From the NCBI GenBank assembly GCA_018303895.1, contig JAGVXJ010000019.1, positions 1-6,434 on the forward strand: a DNA stretch of 6,434 nucleotides. Direction: 5' to 3'. Position numbers and translations under genes: made by a program. Origin of the DNA: Candidatus Pacearchaeota archaeon. Lineage in GTDB: Archaea > Nanobdellota > Nanobdellia > Pacearchaeales > GW2011-AR1. This document shows, piece by piece, positions 1-4,961 of the stretch. Below the pieces are notes generated by a model. It ran no database searches. It was not told where the DNA came from and was given only the letters and a program-made list of their open reading frames with translations. Positions within the stretch are counted from its first letter, which is position 1. Each line of letters begins with the position of its first letter.

Positions 1-119
1 CCAGGAGTTGCTCCACCGCCTTTTTTCAAAGAAGGGAGAGGATCCGGATATGCTGAACCACCTGTTATTGTCGGTGTTCAACCTCGGACATTTATTTCTC
101 TGCCCCCCTGGTACATTCT
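1..119. other. GC-rich segment foreign to its neighbours, no assignable gene
   Basis: This stretch is about 50% G+C, while the rest of the window is clearly AT-rich, and it contains a C6 run (103-108). The plus frame starting at base 1 is open to a stop at 163-165, but its translation matches no family I know. The plus frame that carries the CYTH fragment has a stop at 54-56 and reads as cysteine-rich nonsense above it. On the minus strand a frame is open from an ATG at 126-124 to the window edge and contains QRNKCPRLNTDNNRWFS, which faintly resembles variable-region segments of diversity-generating retroelement target proteins. That resemblance is from memory and unverified. The segment could be transferred DNA, a rearranged gene end or an assembly join. 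Confidence 0.5.
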
Positions 120-344
120 GAAACATATTATCACAAAAAGGACAAAAGAATTTCAATTGAGCTAAACAATGTCGAGCATCTCGGTTATTTCATGGAAGTT
201 GAATATCTTTGCCAGTACAATGAAATTGAAAAAGCAAAAAGAAAAATTAAAGAAACTTTGAAAGAATTGGGAATTGAGAAAAGAAACATTGACAACACAG
301 GTTACACAAAAATGCTGTGGAAAAAGAAAATAAAAAATAACTAA
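120..344 (+). pseudogene. 3' fragment of a CYTH-domain (CyaB-like) protein gene
   Basis: The frame ending at the TAA at 342-344 encodes about 74 residues typical of the last third of a CYTH-superfamily protein (class IV adenylate cyclase/thiamine-triphosphatase-like enzymes acting on triphosphorylated substrates with divalent metal). Seen directly: a strand ISIELNNVEHLGYFMEVEYL, matching the family's 'I.LD.V..LG.F.EiE' segment with metal-binding acidic residues, then a helix AKRKIKETLKELGIEK. The N-terminal two thirds, including the ExExK motif that defines the family, are absent: homology stops near 120, and the same frame has a stop at 54-56. No start codon with a promoter precedes the fragment. 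It is either a truncated relic or an intact gene cut by an assembly join. The stop overlaps the stop of the convergent beta-subunit gene, which suggests an original, undisturbed 3' junction. The exact substrate cannot be told from this fragment. Confidence 0.7.
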
Positions 345-946
345 CTAAACAAAATTCTCGCGTCGATGATTTTCGCGAATTTATCTTGAATCATCAACGG
401 ATTTATATCCAGTTCAGAAATTCGCGGATGCTTTTGAGATAATTTATTTAATAAGAAAATATTTTTCAAAATGGATTTTATTTCTTTTCTTTTTAATTTT
501 GAAAAAATCTTTGTTTCTTTCATCATTTCCAAAGCATCTTTTTTGTCAAGAGGAATAATTCTAAAAGAAACATCTTTTGCTTTTTCAACATCGCTTCCTC
601 CGCGGCCAAAGACAATTACTTGATGGAATTCAGGAGTTCTTTTTAACCCCAACAAAATTTCTGTTCCTTTAACTTGCTCTTGAATAACAATCCCCTCAAA
701 ATTTTTTATCTTCCCAAATTTTTGAAAAATTCCTAGAATCTCCTCGTAATTTTTTACATTTAATTTAACCCCCCCAATATTCTTTTTATGAACTATTTTA
801 TCTCCGAAAATCTTAACGACTACGGGAAAATTTAACTTATCAGAAATTTTTTTTATTTCAGAAATCTTCCTAACATAAACCGAATCAAGAATTTCAAATT
901 TGTTTTCTTTAAGAAATTCTTTCGCTCTTTTTTCAGAATAGAACAT
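341..946 (-). CDS. acdB: acetate--CoA ligase (ADP-forming), beta subunit
   Basis: This 201-residue ATP-grasp protein is the nucleotide-binding partner of the alpha subunit encoded divergently next door. Together they should convert acetyl-CoA (or another acyl-CoA), ADP and phosphate to acid, CoA and ATP in the cytosol. Family hallmarks in order: FPVVVKI (about 40-46), the DKIVHKKNIGGVKLNV loop (49-64) with His53, which probably corresponds to the beta-subunit phosphohistidine of the Pyrococcus enzyme, GTEILLGLKRTPEF, a glycine-rich VIVFGRGGSDVE, DVSFRIIPLDKKDALEMM, and a C-terminal ISELDINPLMI...IIDARI. The length is somewhat below the family's usual 220-235 residues. The segment after EMMKE lacks the usual 'G.RG' stretch and reads FSKLKRKEIK instead. 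The ATG at 946-944 is supported by the TATA box 24 nt upstream, implying a leaderless mRNA. The stop (TAG, 343-341) overlaps that of the CYTH fragment. Confidence 0.9.
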   Translation of the reverse strand: MFYSEKRAKEFLKENKFEILDSVYVRKISEIKKISDKLNFPVVVKIFGDKIVHKKNIGGVKLNVKNYEEILGIFQKFGKIKNFEGIVIQEQVKGTEILLGLKRTPEFHQVIVFGRGGSDVEKAKDVSFRIIPLDKKDALEMMKETKIFSKLKRKEIKSILKNIFLLNKLSQKHPRISELDINPLMIQDKFAKIIDARILFS

Positions 947-992
947 TCCCTAAAAAAGAAACTTATTTATATAAAGTTTTACATTTAAGAAA
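947..992. promoter_or_regulatory. shared divergent promoter with one palindromic TATA box
   Basis: The 46-bp gap holds a perfect palindrome TTTATATAAA (966-975). Its centre lies about 24 nt from the beta start codon (946) and about 22 nt from the alpha start codon (993), close to the usual archaeal TATA-to-start-site distance on both sides. Purine-rich BRE-like flanks are present in each direction: AAGAAACT on the plus strand, and GTAAAAC on the minus strand. No Shine-Dalgarno sequence precedes either ATG, so both mRNAs are probably leaderless. No second TATA box is seen in the gap. Confidence 0.75.
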
Positions 993-2201
993 ATGAAAAA
1001 GAAGTTGAATAAATTTTTTAATCCAAAATCAATCGCTGTTGTCGGCGCCTCGGAAAAAAAAGGCAAAGTTGGATTTGTATTAATAGAAAAATTAAAAGAA
1101 TTTCCTGGAAAGGTTATCCCTGTTAATATTCAAGGCAGTTTTATTTTTGGAAATAAAGTTTACAAATCCGTAGATAAAATTCCCAAGAGACCAGATTTAG
1201 TGATTATAGCGACGCCAAATTTTACAGTTAAAAAAATTTTAGAGGACTGCGGAAAAAGAAAAGTTAGAAATGCGATAATCATCACAGCGGGTTTTGCCGA
1301 GGTTGGAAATTTCAAACTTCAAAAAGAAATTTTGGAAATTTCAAAAAAATATAAAATAAAAATACTCGGTCCAAATTGCTTCGGAGTTTCAAACCCTCAT
1401 TTAAAATTAGACACCACTTTTTCAAACAATTCTGCTTTTGCTGGAACCACAGCATTCATCAGCCAAAGCGGAGCGTTGTGGAGTTACTTGTCTGATTACA
1501 GAATCGGTTTCTCTGGATTCGCAAGTTTGGGAAATATGGCGGATTTGGAATTCACAGACTTCCTGAAATATTTCAACAAAGATAAAAAAACAAAAAAGAT
1601 AATTTTGTATGTTGAAAAATTAAAAAACGGAAGAGAATTTATTGACATCTGCAAAAAAAGCAAAAAAGAAATAATTGTTGTCAAATCAGGGCAGAGCAAA
1701 GAAGGTTCTGAAGTCGCGATGAGTCACACCGCGAGTTTGGCGACGGATTATGAAATTTACCGAGGAGCATTCAAACAGGCAAAAGTAAAAGTTGCTGAGT
1801 CACTAGCAGAAGCAGTTGGATTAAAAGAAGAAAATATCACAGAAAAAATTAAGGCAAAAGAAGTTGCGATAATCACAAACGCTGGTGGAGCTGGAAGTTT
1901 AATCACAGACAAATTAGAAAATTCTGGAATTGATGTGGGAAAAATTGTTGATTTGCTTGGAACAGCGAAGGCAAAAGATTACGCAAGAGAACTCAATAAA
2001 AAAATTTACAATGGCTTTAAACAAATTGTTGTTATTCTAACTCCGCAAAGAATGTCAGAACCAAAAAAAGTTGCGGGAGAAATTATTAAAAGCAAGAATA
2101 GAAAAAAAGTTGTCGCGTGCTTTTTAGGAAACCGTTCTGTCAAAGACGCTGTAGAAATTCTGAAAAAAGCGCGAGTTCCTGTTTATACTCATTGCTGTTG
2201 A
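993..2201 (+). CDS. acdA: acetate--CoA ligase (ADP-forming), alpha subunit, shortened
   Basis: This 402-residue protein is the CoA-binding, phosphohistidine-carrying subunit of ADP-forming acyl-CoA synthetase; family members are usually about 450-465 residues. Seen in order: FFNPKSIAVVGAS (CoA-binding Rossmann domain, about 8-20), ILGPNCFG (124-131), the ligase domain FISQSGALWSYL (155-166) and GFASLGNMADLEFTDFL, then KSGQSKEGSEVAMSHTASLA with candidate catalytic His245, and the third domain from IITNAGGAG (293-301). Two segments are missing. About 25 residues are gone between GIDVGKI and VDLLGTAKAKDY, where the family has a Pro-rich loop ending in 'NPVD'. The C-terminus stops at PVYTHCC, about 25 residues early. 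Other frames after the stop do not restore the tail, so this is not a single frameshift. SHTASLAT also departs from the usual SHTGSLAG. The enzyme may be active, altered in substrate range, or decaying. Confidence 0.88.
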   Translation: MKKKLNKFFNPKSIAVVGASEKKGKVGFVLIEKLKEFPGKVIPVNIQGSFIFGNKVYKSVDKIPKRPDLVIIATPNFTVKKILEDCGKRKVRNAIIITAGFAEVGNFKLQKEILEISKKYKIKILGPNCFGVSNPHLKLDTTFSNNSAFAGTTAFISQSGALWSYLSDYRIGFSGFASLGNMADLEFTDFLKYFNKDKKTKKIILYVEKLKNGREFIDICKKSKKEIIVVKSGQSKEGSEVAMSHTASLATDYEIYRGAFKQAKVKVAESLAEAVGLKEENITEKIKAKEVAIITNAGGAGSLITDKLENSGIDVGKIVDLLGTAKAKDYARELNKKIYNGFKQIVVILTPQRMSEPKKVAGEIIKSKNRKKVVACFLGNRSVKDAVEILKKARVPVYTHCC

Positions 2202-2210
2202 TCACAATAA

Positions 2211-2220
2211 TTTTAATAAA
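2211..2220 (+). promoter_or_regulatory. TATA box for the HExxH gene
   Basis: TTTTAATAAA lies just after the alpha-subunit stop, preceded by an A-rich BRE-like CACAATAA. Its centre is about 24 nt upstream of the ATG at 2240, matching the spacing at other starts in the window, so the transcript is probably leaderless and independent of the alpha gene. Confidence 0.55.
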
Positions 2221-2239
2221 TGGTCTGAATGAAATCTAA

Positions 2240-2644
2240 ATGAAAAGGGATGAAGAGATACAAAATGGAATAGAATCTGCTAAAAAAAGACTTAAAAGAA
2301 AATATAATTTTGAGTTTCCTATCCCAATTTTTATTATTGATGGAATTGGAGCAGGAATTCGTCAAGATAAAATATTTTTAGGGAGAGAGAATCCCTTAGA
2401 ATTAATTGAAGTCTTAGTGATGCACGAAGCATATCATATCATATTCAGGATAGACCAAGTAGAATCTGGGTCACTTAAAAAAAGAGATGAAAGGGATATA
2501 CTTCCTTATGTAGAAGAAGAAATGTGGATATGGAATAAGATGAGAGAAGATTTTCCAGATTTATCAGGAGATATTACTTCTGCAATAATAGTGGAGATGG
2601 CTATTTTAAAGTCAGGTGATTTTAAGACTTGGAATCCTTTGTAA
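2240..2644 (+). CDS. small HExxH protein, predicted zinc metallopeptidase
   Basis: I do not recognise a named family for this 134-residue soluble protein. Its main feature is MHEAYHIIF (61-69), a textbook HExxH zinc-binding helix with His62, Glu63 and His66, preceded by a hydrophobic helix LELIEVLV. About 25 residues further on, YVEEEMWIWNKM (90-101) offers Glu92-94 as a possible third zinc ligand, the arrangement of gluzincin-type or ImmA/IrrE-like minimal peptidases. The N-terminal part has a charged helix (1-22) and strands FPIPIFIIDG and KIFLG, which would fit the edge strand that binds substrate. There is no signal peptide or membrane segment, so it is cytosolic. An in-frame TAA immediately precedes the ATG, and the TATA box 24 nt upstream supports this start. 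The alpha subunit lies 38 bp upstream, but nothing links the two functions. The substrate is unknown; an antitoxin- or repressor-cleaving role is only a guess. Confidence 0.75.
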   Translation: MKRDEEIQNGIESAKKRLKRKYNFEFPIPIFIIDGIGAGIRQDKIFLGRENPLELIEVLVMHEAYHIIFRIDQVESGSLKKRDERDILPYVEEEMWIWNKMREDFPDLSGDITSAIIVEMAILKSGDFKTWNPL

Positions 2645-2683
2645 AAACTATTCTTCCTTCCAAAATTTCCCCCCAACAAAAAA

Positions 2684-2691
2684 TTTAAAAA
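2684..2691 (+). promoter_or_regulatory. TATA box candidate upstream of dnaG
   Basis: TTTAAAAA preceded by the BRE-like CAACAAAAAA is the best promoter-like element in the 212-bp gap. A start near 2715 would give dnaG a leader of about 140 nt. A second candidate, TTAAATAA at 2782-2789, would give a leader of about 40 nt. I cannot choose between them from sequence alone. Confidence 0.35.
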
Positions 2692-2845
2692 CTATCTAAA
2701 TCTAAATTGATTATTAGAAATATATCATTGATATTATTATCACTTCACATTCACATTTAATTTTTAACGAGATTGAATGAGTTAAATAAGTAAGTAATAA
2801 CTAGGTATTTTTCTAAAGTTCATAAGAACTAAATAAATTAAACAC

Positions 2846-2849
2846 GGAG
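2846..2849 (+). promoter_or_regulatory. Shine-Dalgarno sequence of dnaG
   Basis: GGAG within CACGGAGA sits 7 nt before the ATG at 2857 and complements the CCUCC end of archaeal 16S rRNA. It fixes the dnaG start. It is the only clear ribosome-binding site in the window, so dnaG should have a leadered mRNA, unlike most of its neighbours. Confidence 0.7.
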
Positions 2850-2856
2850 AAAAAAA

Positions 2857-4017
2857 ATGGCAAAAGTAAGTCCTGTATCGATAAAATATATGATACATGT
2901 AACTTTTACTGCAGAAGGTGCTTTGGAAAAACCAGATGTAATCGGAGCTATCTTTGGGCAAACAGAAGGTTTGCTTGGCGCTGAATTGGAAATGCGGGAA
3001 TTGCAGAAAGAGGGAAAAATCGGTAGAATCGAAGTTGATTTGGAAAGAAGAGACAAGAAAACTACTGGAAAAATAAAAATCCCAACTGCATTGGACCAAT
3101 CAGAGACGACTTTAATCGCCGCGGCTATTGAAACTATTGAAAGAGTGGGTCCGAGTGACGCGCAATTGGAAGTAGAAAGAATAGAAGATGTGCGAGGAAG
3201 CAAACGCGATTACATTATTGAAAGAGCAAAAAAACTCATGAAAGAAATCCAAGGTTCAACAGACTCTCGAGAAATTTCAAATGAGATTAAGGACTCTTCA
3301 AAAATGTCTGAAGTTCGGGAATACGGAAAGAGCAAACTTCCTTACGGAGATATTTCTGGCAAAGAATTAATCGTTGTTGAAGGGAGAGCCGATGTTCTGA
3401 ATTTAATGCGAAACGGAATTGACAATGTAATTGCAATGAACGGCACAAAACTTCCTGAAGAAATAAAGGAATTAAGTCAGGAAAAAGAAATCACCCTTTT
3501 TGTCGACGGTGACAGAGGAGGAAAACTCATTGTAAGAAATGTTGTTGATAACGCAAGAATAAAGCATATTGCAGTTGCTCCTGACGGAAAAGAAGTTGAG
3601 GAGCTAACAGGAAAAGAAATTTTAATGAATTTGAGGAAGAAATTAACTTTGGAAGATTTTGCATACAAAGAAAATCATCCAAAAAGAAATTTTAACGAGG
3701 AGGCAGATAAATCATCTGCTTCTTCTCATTTTAATATTGAAGATTTGGACAAAAATAAACTTAAGGAAATAAAGAACAAAAATTTAGGAAGCGAAAAAGC
3801 AATTATCCTTGATGAATCTCTTGAAGAAATAAAAAAAGTTTCTATCAAGATTTTAAGCGGAACTTTGCAAAGAATGAAAAAGAAACCATTCGCAATTGTG
3901 ATTGACGGCGCAGTTACAAACCCAGTCATTCAATCCGCAGAAGAAGCAGGAGTTCAAGTAATTGTTGCGAACAATTTTTCAACAACAAACACAAAGATTA
4001 AATTGTTGAGCTTATAA
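2857..4017 (+). CDS. dnaG: archaeal DnaG (Toprim-domain primase-like, exosome-associated)
   Basis: This 386-residue protein is the archaeal DnaG, a conserved single-copy gene. In characterised archaea it is a core-exosome subunit that favours poly(A)-rich RNA and also shows primase activity. The N-terminal domain (1-165) starts with the characteristic SPVSIKYMIHVTFTAEG...KPDVIGAIFGQTEGLLG (5-41) and continues through KIGRIEVDLE, TALDQSETTLIAAAIETIERVGP and DVRGSKRDYI. The Toprim domain (about 168-245) carries ELIVVEGRADVLNL with catalytic Glu175, and LFVDGDRGG with metal-binding Asp217 and Asp219, so it appears catalytically intact. A charged linker (about 271-310) is followed by a C-terminal domain ending in FAIVIDGAVTNPVIQSAEEAGVQVIVA. 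The length is at the short end of the usual 400-450 residues, mainly because of the linker. The GGAG site 7 nt upstream supports the start. No exosome gene lies in the window. Confidence 0.96.
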   Translation: MAKVSPVSIKYMIHVTFTAEGALEKPDVIGAIFGQTEGLLGAELEMRELQKEGKIGRIEVDLERRDKKTTGKIKIPTALDQSETTLIAAAIETIERVGPSDAQLEVERIEDVRGSKRDYIIERAKKLMKEIQGSTDSREISNEIKDSSKMSEVREYGKSKLPYGDISGKELIVVEGRADVLNLMRNGIDNVIAMNGTKLPEEIKELSQEKEITLFVDGDRGGKLIVRNVVDNARIKHIAVAPDGKEVEELTGKEILMNLRKKLTLEDFAYKENHPKRNFNEEADKSSASSHFNIEDLDKNKLKEIKNKNLGSEKAIILDESLEEIKKVSIKILSGTLQRMKKKPFAIVIDGAVTNPVIQSAEEAGVQVIVANNFSTTNTKIKLLSL

Positions 4018-4057
4018 TTTAACTTATTAGTGATTTAATTTTATAGTAGTTACGAAA

Positions 4058-4074
4058 TCGGAAAGTTTATAAAT
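4058..4074 (+). promoter_or_regulatory. BRE/TATA promoter of the membrane-protein gene
   Basis: CGGAAAG, a good BRE, directly precedes TTTATAAAT (4066-4074). The TATA centre is about 25 nt from the ATG at 4095 and no ribosome-binding site is present, so the mRNA is probably leaderless. Confidence 0.7.
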
Positions 4075-4094
4075 CTCGATTAGATAAGAAAGAT

Positions 4095-4502
4095 ATGGAA
4101 GGTGACAAAACTTCAGTTATGGGGATAATTTTAATTGTTCTTAGTGGATTTTTATTTTTAATGATTGGCTCTATAACCTTAATGATCTTTGCATGGGATG
4201 GTACAGCAAACGAAATCATAAAATATTGGTCTATTCCCCTATTTTCGAGTTTACTAATTCTCGTCTCAGGTATTTTGATGATAAAATTAAATAGAATAAA
4301 ATCAGTATTATCAATTATACTTTTATCAATAATTATAATTGTAAGTTTAATATTCATCCTTGAAAATCAATATTTAGTATTTATCCTTGAAAATCCTGGA
4401 AAAGCAATAATATGGCTTTGTATAGAACCCCCCATTTTGCCTCAAATTGTTGGGGCAATTGTAGGTTTAATATATCTAACAAAAAAGTTTTATGAATTAT
4501 AA
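4095..4502 (+). CDS. small four-helix membrane protein, function unknown
   Basis: I cannot assign this 135-residue protein to a family. Four hydrophobic segments are visible at about 8-33, 45-64, 70-89 and 104-128, separated by short loops, with KLNRIK between helices 2 and 3 and a short KKFYEL tail. It should be an integral membrane protein without large soluble parts. No catalytic or metal-binding motif is evident. Residues 86-100 hold a short repeat, FILEN-QYLV-FILEN, matched at DNA level by ATCCTTGAAAATC at 4356-4368 and 4383-4395, 27 bp apart; this looks like a small local duplication. The ATG is supported by the promoter 25 nt upstream. It has its own promoter, lies 77 bp after dnaG, and is followed by another promoter, so it is probably monocistronic. 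A minus-strand frame overlapping it is treated as a shadow. Confidence 0.65.
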   Translation: MEGDKTSVMGIILIVLSGFLFLMIGSITLMIFAWDGTANEIIKYWSIPLFSSLLILVSGILMIKLNRIKSVLSIILLSIIIIVSLIFILENQYLVFILENPGKAIIWLCIEPPILPQIVGAIVGLIYLTKKFYEL

Positions 4503-4506
4503 ACTA

Positions 4507-4522
4507 GAAGGGATTTATAAAA
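4507..4522 (+). promoter_or_regulatory. strong BRE/TATA element without a recognisable gene behind it
   Basis: AGAAGGGAT followed by TTTATAAAA (4514-4522) matches the archaeal consensus as well as any promoter here. Transcription would begin near 4542, but no ATG, GTG or TTG lies at that position, in contrast to the other leaderless genes in the window. Confidence 0.55.
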
Positions 4523-4538
4523 TACAACAGTTTCTTAA

Positions 4539-4690
4539 TCTACCCTAAAAGGATTATTCGAAAAACATCTTACCTACTCATTTGATGCAGAAGAGATAGA
4601 ATTAATGGCGAAGAGCATTTCCTCCTTAGAATAATTTTTCTTAACAAACACAAAAAATATCTCCCAGAAAATCTGGTTTTCTTTCTGTTA
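4539..4690 (+). ncRNA. candidate short transcript (small RNA or decayed small gene)
   Basis: A promoter at 4507-4522 and a hairpin/T-rich element at 4664-4690 bracket about 150 nt. Within it a 31-codon open stretch (4539-4631, stop TAA 4632-4634) reads LKGLFEKHLTYSFDAEEIEL and MAKSISSLE, which looks protein-like, but has no start codon near the predicted 5' end; its only internal ATG would leave nine residues. The codon at 4545 (CTA) sits close to where a leaderless ATG would be expected. Two readings fit: a small non-coding RNA, or the remains of a short leaderless gene that lost its start. I cannot decide between them from sequence. Confidence 0.3.
4664..4690 (+). terminator. hairpin plus T-rich tract
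   Basis: CCAGA-AAA-TCTGG (4664-4676) is followed by TTTTCTTTCTG and further on CCCTTTTG. An overlapping alternative pairing, AGAAAA with TTTTCT around TCTGG, is also possible. It would end the short transcript that starts near 4542. Confidence 0.45.
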
Positions 4691-4894
4691 CCCTTTTGTA
4701 ATTAATTCAAATTTATTTGCCCAAATAAACAATTGCGCCAATTTTTTCCAATATTAAGTCAGATTTTCATTAAGATGAAACACGCAATTTTCCGCAGAGC
4801 AAATCAATTTTATCGTCGATAAAACAGATAATTTCAAAATTAACCTAATGTCAGTTACATTGAGTACTAGGTAATCCTTACACTATGTTGTCAC
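4691..4894. other. intergenic region with two inverted repeats, no gene
   Basis: No open frame with a plausible start is seen on either strand. The notable elements are TTTCAT-TAAG-ATGAAA (4765-4780, 6-bp arms) and TTTTATCG-T-CGATAAAA (4808-4824, perfect 8-bp arms around one base). The latter is of operator size and lies about 80 bp upstream of the surface-protein promoter. Both sit where an archaeal regulator could act, but no regulator gene is nearby. Confidence 0.4.
4808..4824. repeat. 17-bp perfect palindrome, possible operator
   Basis: TTTTATCG and CGATAAAA are exact reverse complements separated by a single T. The site is too tight to fold into a stable RNA hairpin, so a dimeric DNA-binding protein is the more natural reading. 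It lies upstream of the BRE/TATA element of the surface-protein gene, in the position of an activator or distal repressor site. Confidence 0.4.
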
Positions 4895-4909
4895 CATAAA
4901 GTTTATAAA
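4895..4909 (+). promoter_or_regulatory. BRE/TATA promoter of the surface-protein gene
   Basis: CATAAAG followed by TTTATAAA (4902-4909) is close to consensus. Transcription would start near 4930, giving an untranslated leader of about 32 nt, unlike the leaderless genes nearby. Confidence 0.75.
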
Positions 4910-4930
4910 CGAGTTCCCTTTCTAAATTTT

Positions 4931-4950
4931 GCAGAAACAAAGTTCTCTGC
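4931..4950 (+). promoter_or_regulatory. 5' untranslated stem-loop of the surface-protein mRNA
   Basis: GCAGA (4931-4935) pairs with TCTGC (4946-4950), and AAC with GTT inside it around an AAA loop, leaving one bulged C (4945). The stem begins almost exactly at the predicted transcription start. No Shine-Dalgarno sequence follows, since 4951-4961 is A/T-rich. A hairpin at the extreme 5' end could protect an abundant mRNA from decay or position the ribosome. Confidence 0.5.
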
Positions 4951-4961
4951 GTAATTAAAAA

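Noticed and set aside
1..165. Plus-strand open frame from base 1 to the stop at 163-165
   Set aside because: Its product matches nothing I recognise, and its last 15 codons are just the CYTH fragment read out of frame, so it is not a real gene end.
2160..2240. A frameshift as the cause of the short alpha-subunit C-terminus
   Set aside because: Neither of the other two forward frames after PVYTH gives the expected tail; both stop soon without family-like residues.
2817..2830. Inverted repeat AGTTC-ATAA-GAACT before dnaG
   Set aside because: The 5-bp stem is weak and does not cover the GGAG site; in AT-rich sequence it is expected by chance.
2645..2856. A hidden small gene or tRNA between the HExxH gene and dnaG
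   Set aside because: No ATG-led frame of useful length and no cloverleaf pairing or T-loop motif was found; only promoter-like elements stand out.
2782..3203. Two minus-strand open frames over the start of dnaG
   Set aside because: They lie almost wholly antisense to a clearly conserved gene and have Phe/Ser/Ile-rich composition typical of shadows.
4067..4357. Minus-strand 96-codon frame over the membrane-protein gene
   Set aside because: It has no promoter of its own, while the plus-strand gene has a consensus BRE/TATA at the right distance and clear membrane-helix periodicity.
4356..4395. Repeated ATCCTTGAAAATC, 27 bp apart
   Set aside because: Only two copies, inside a coding frame and encoding FILEN twice; a small duplication, not a CRISPR or mobile-element repeat.
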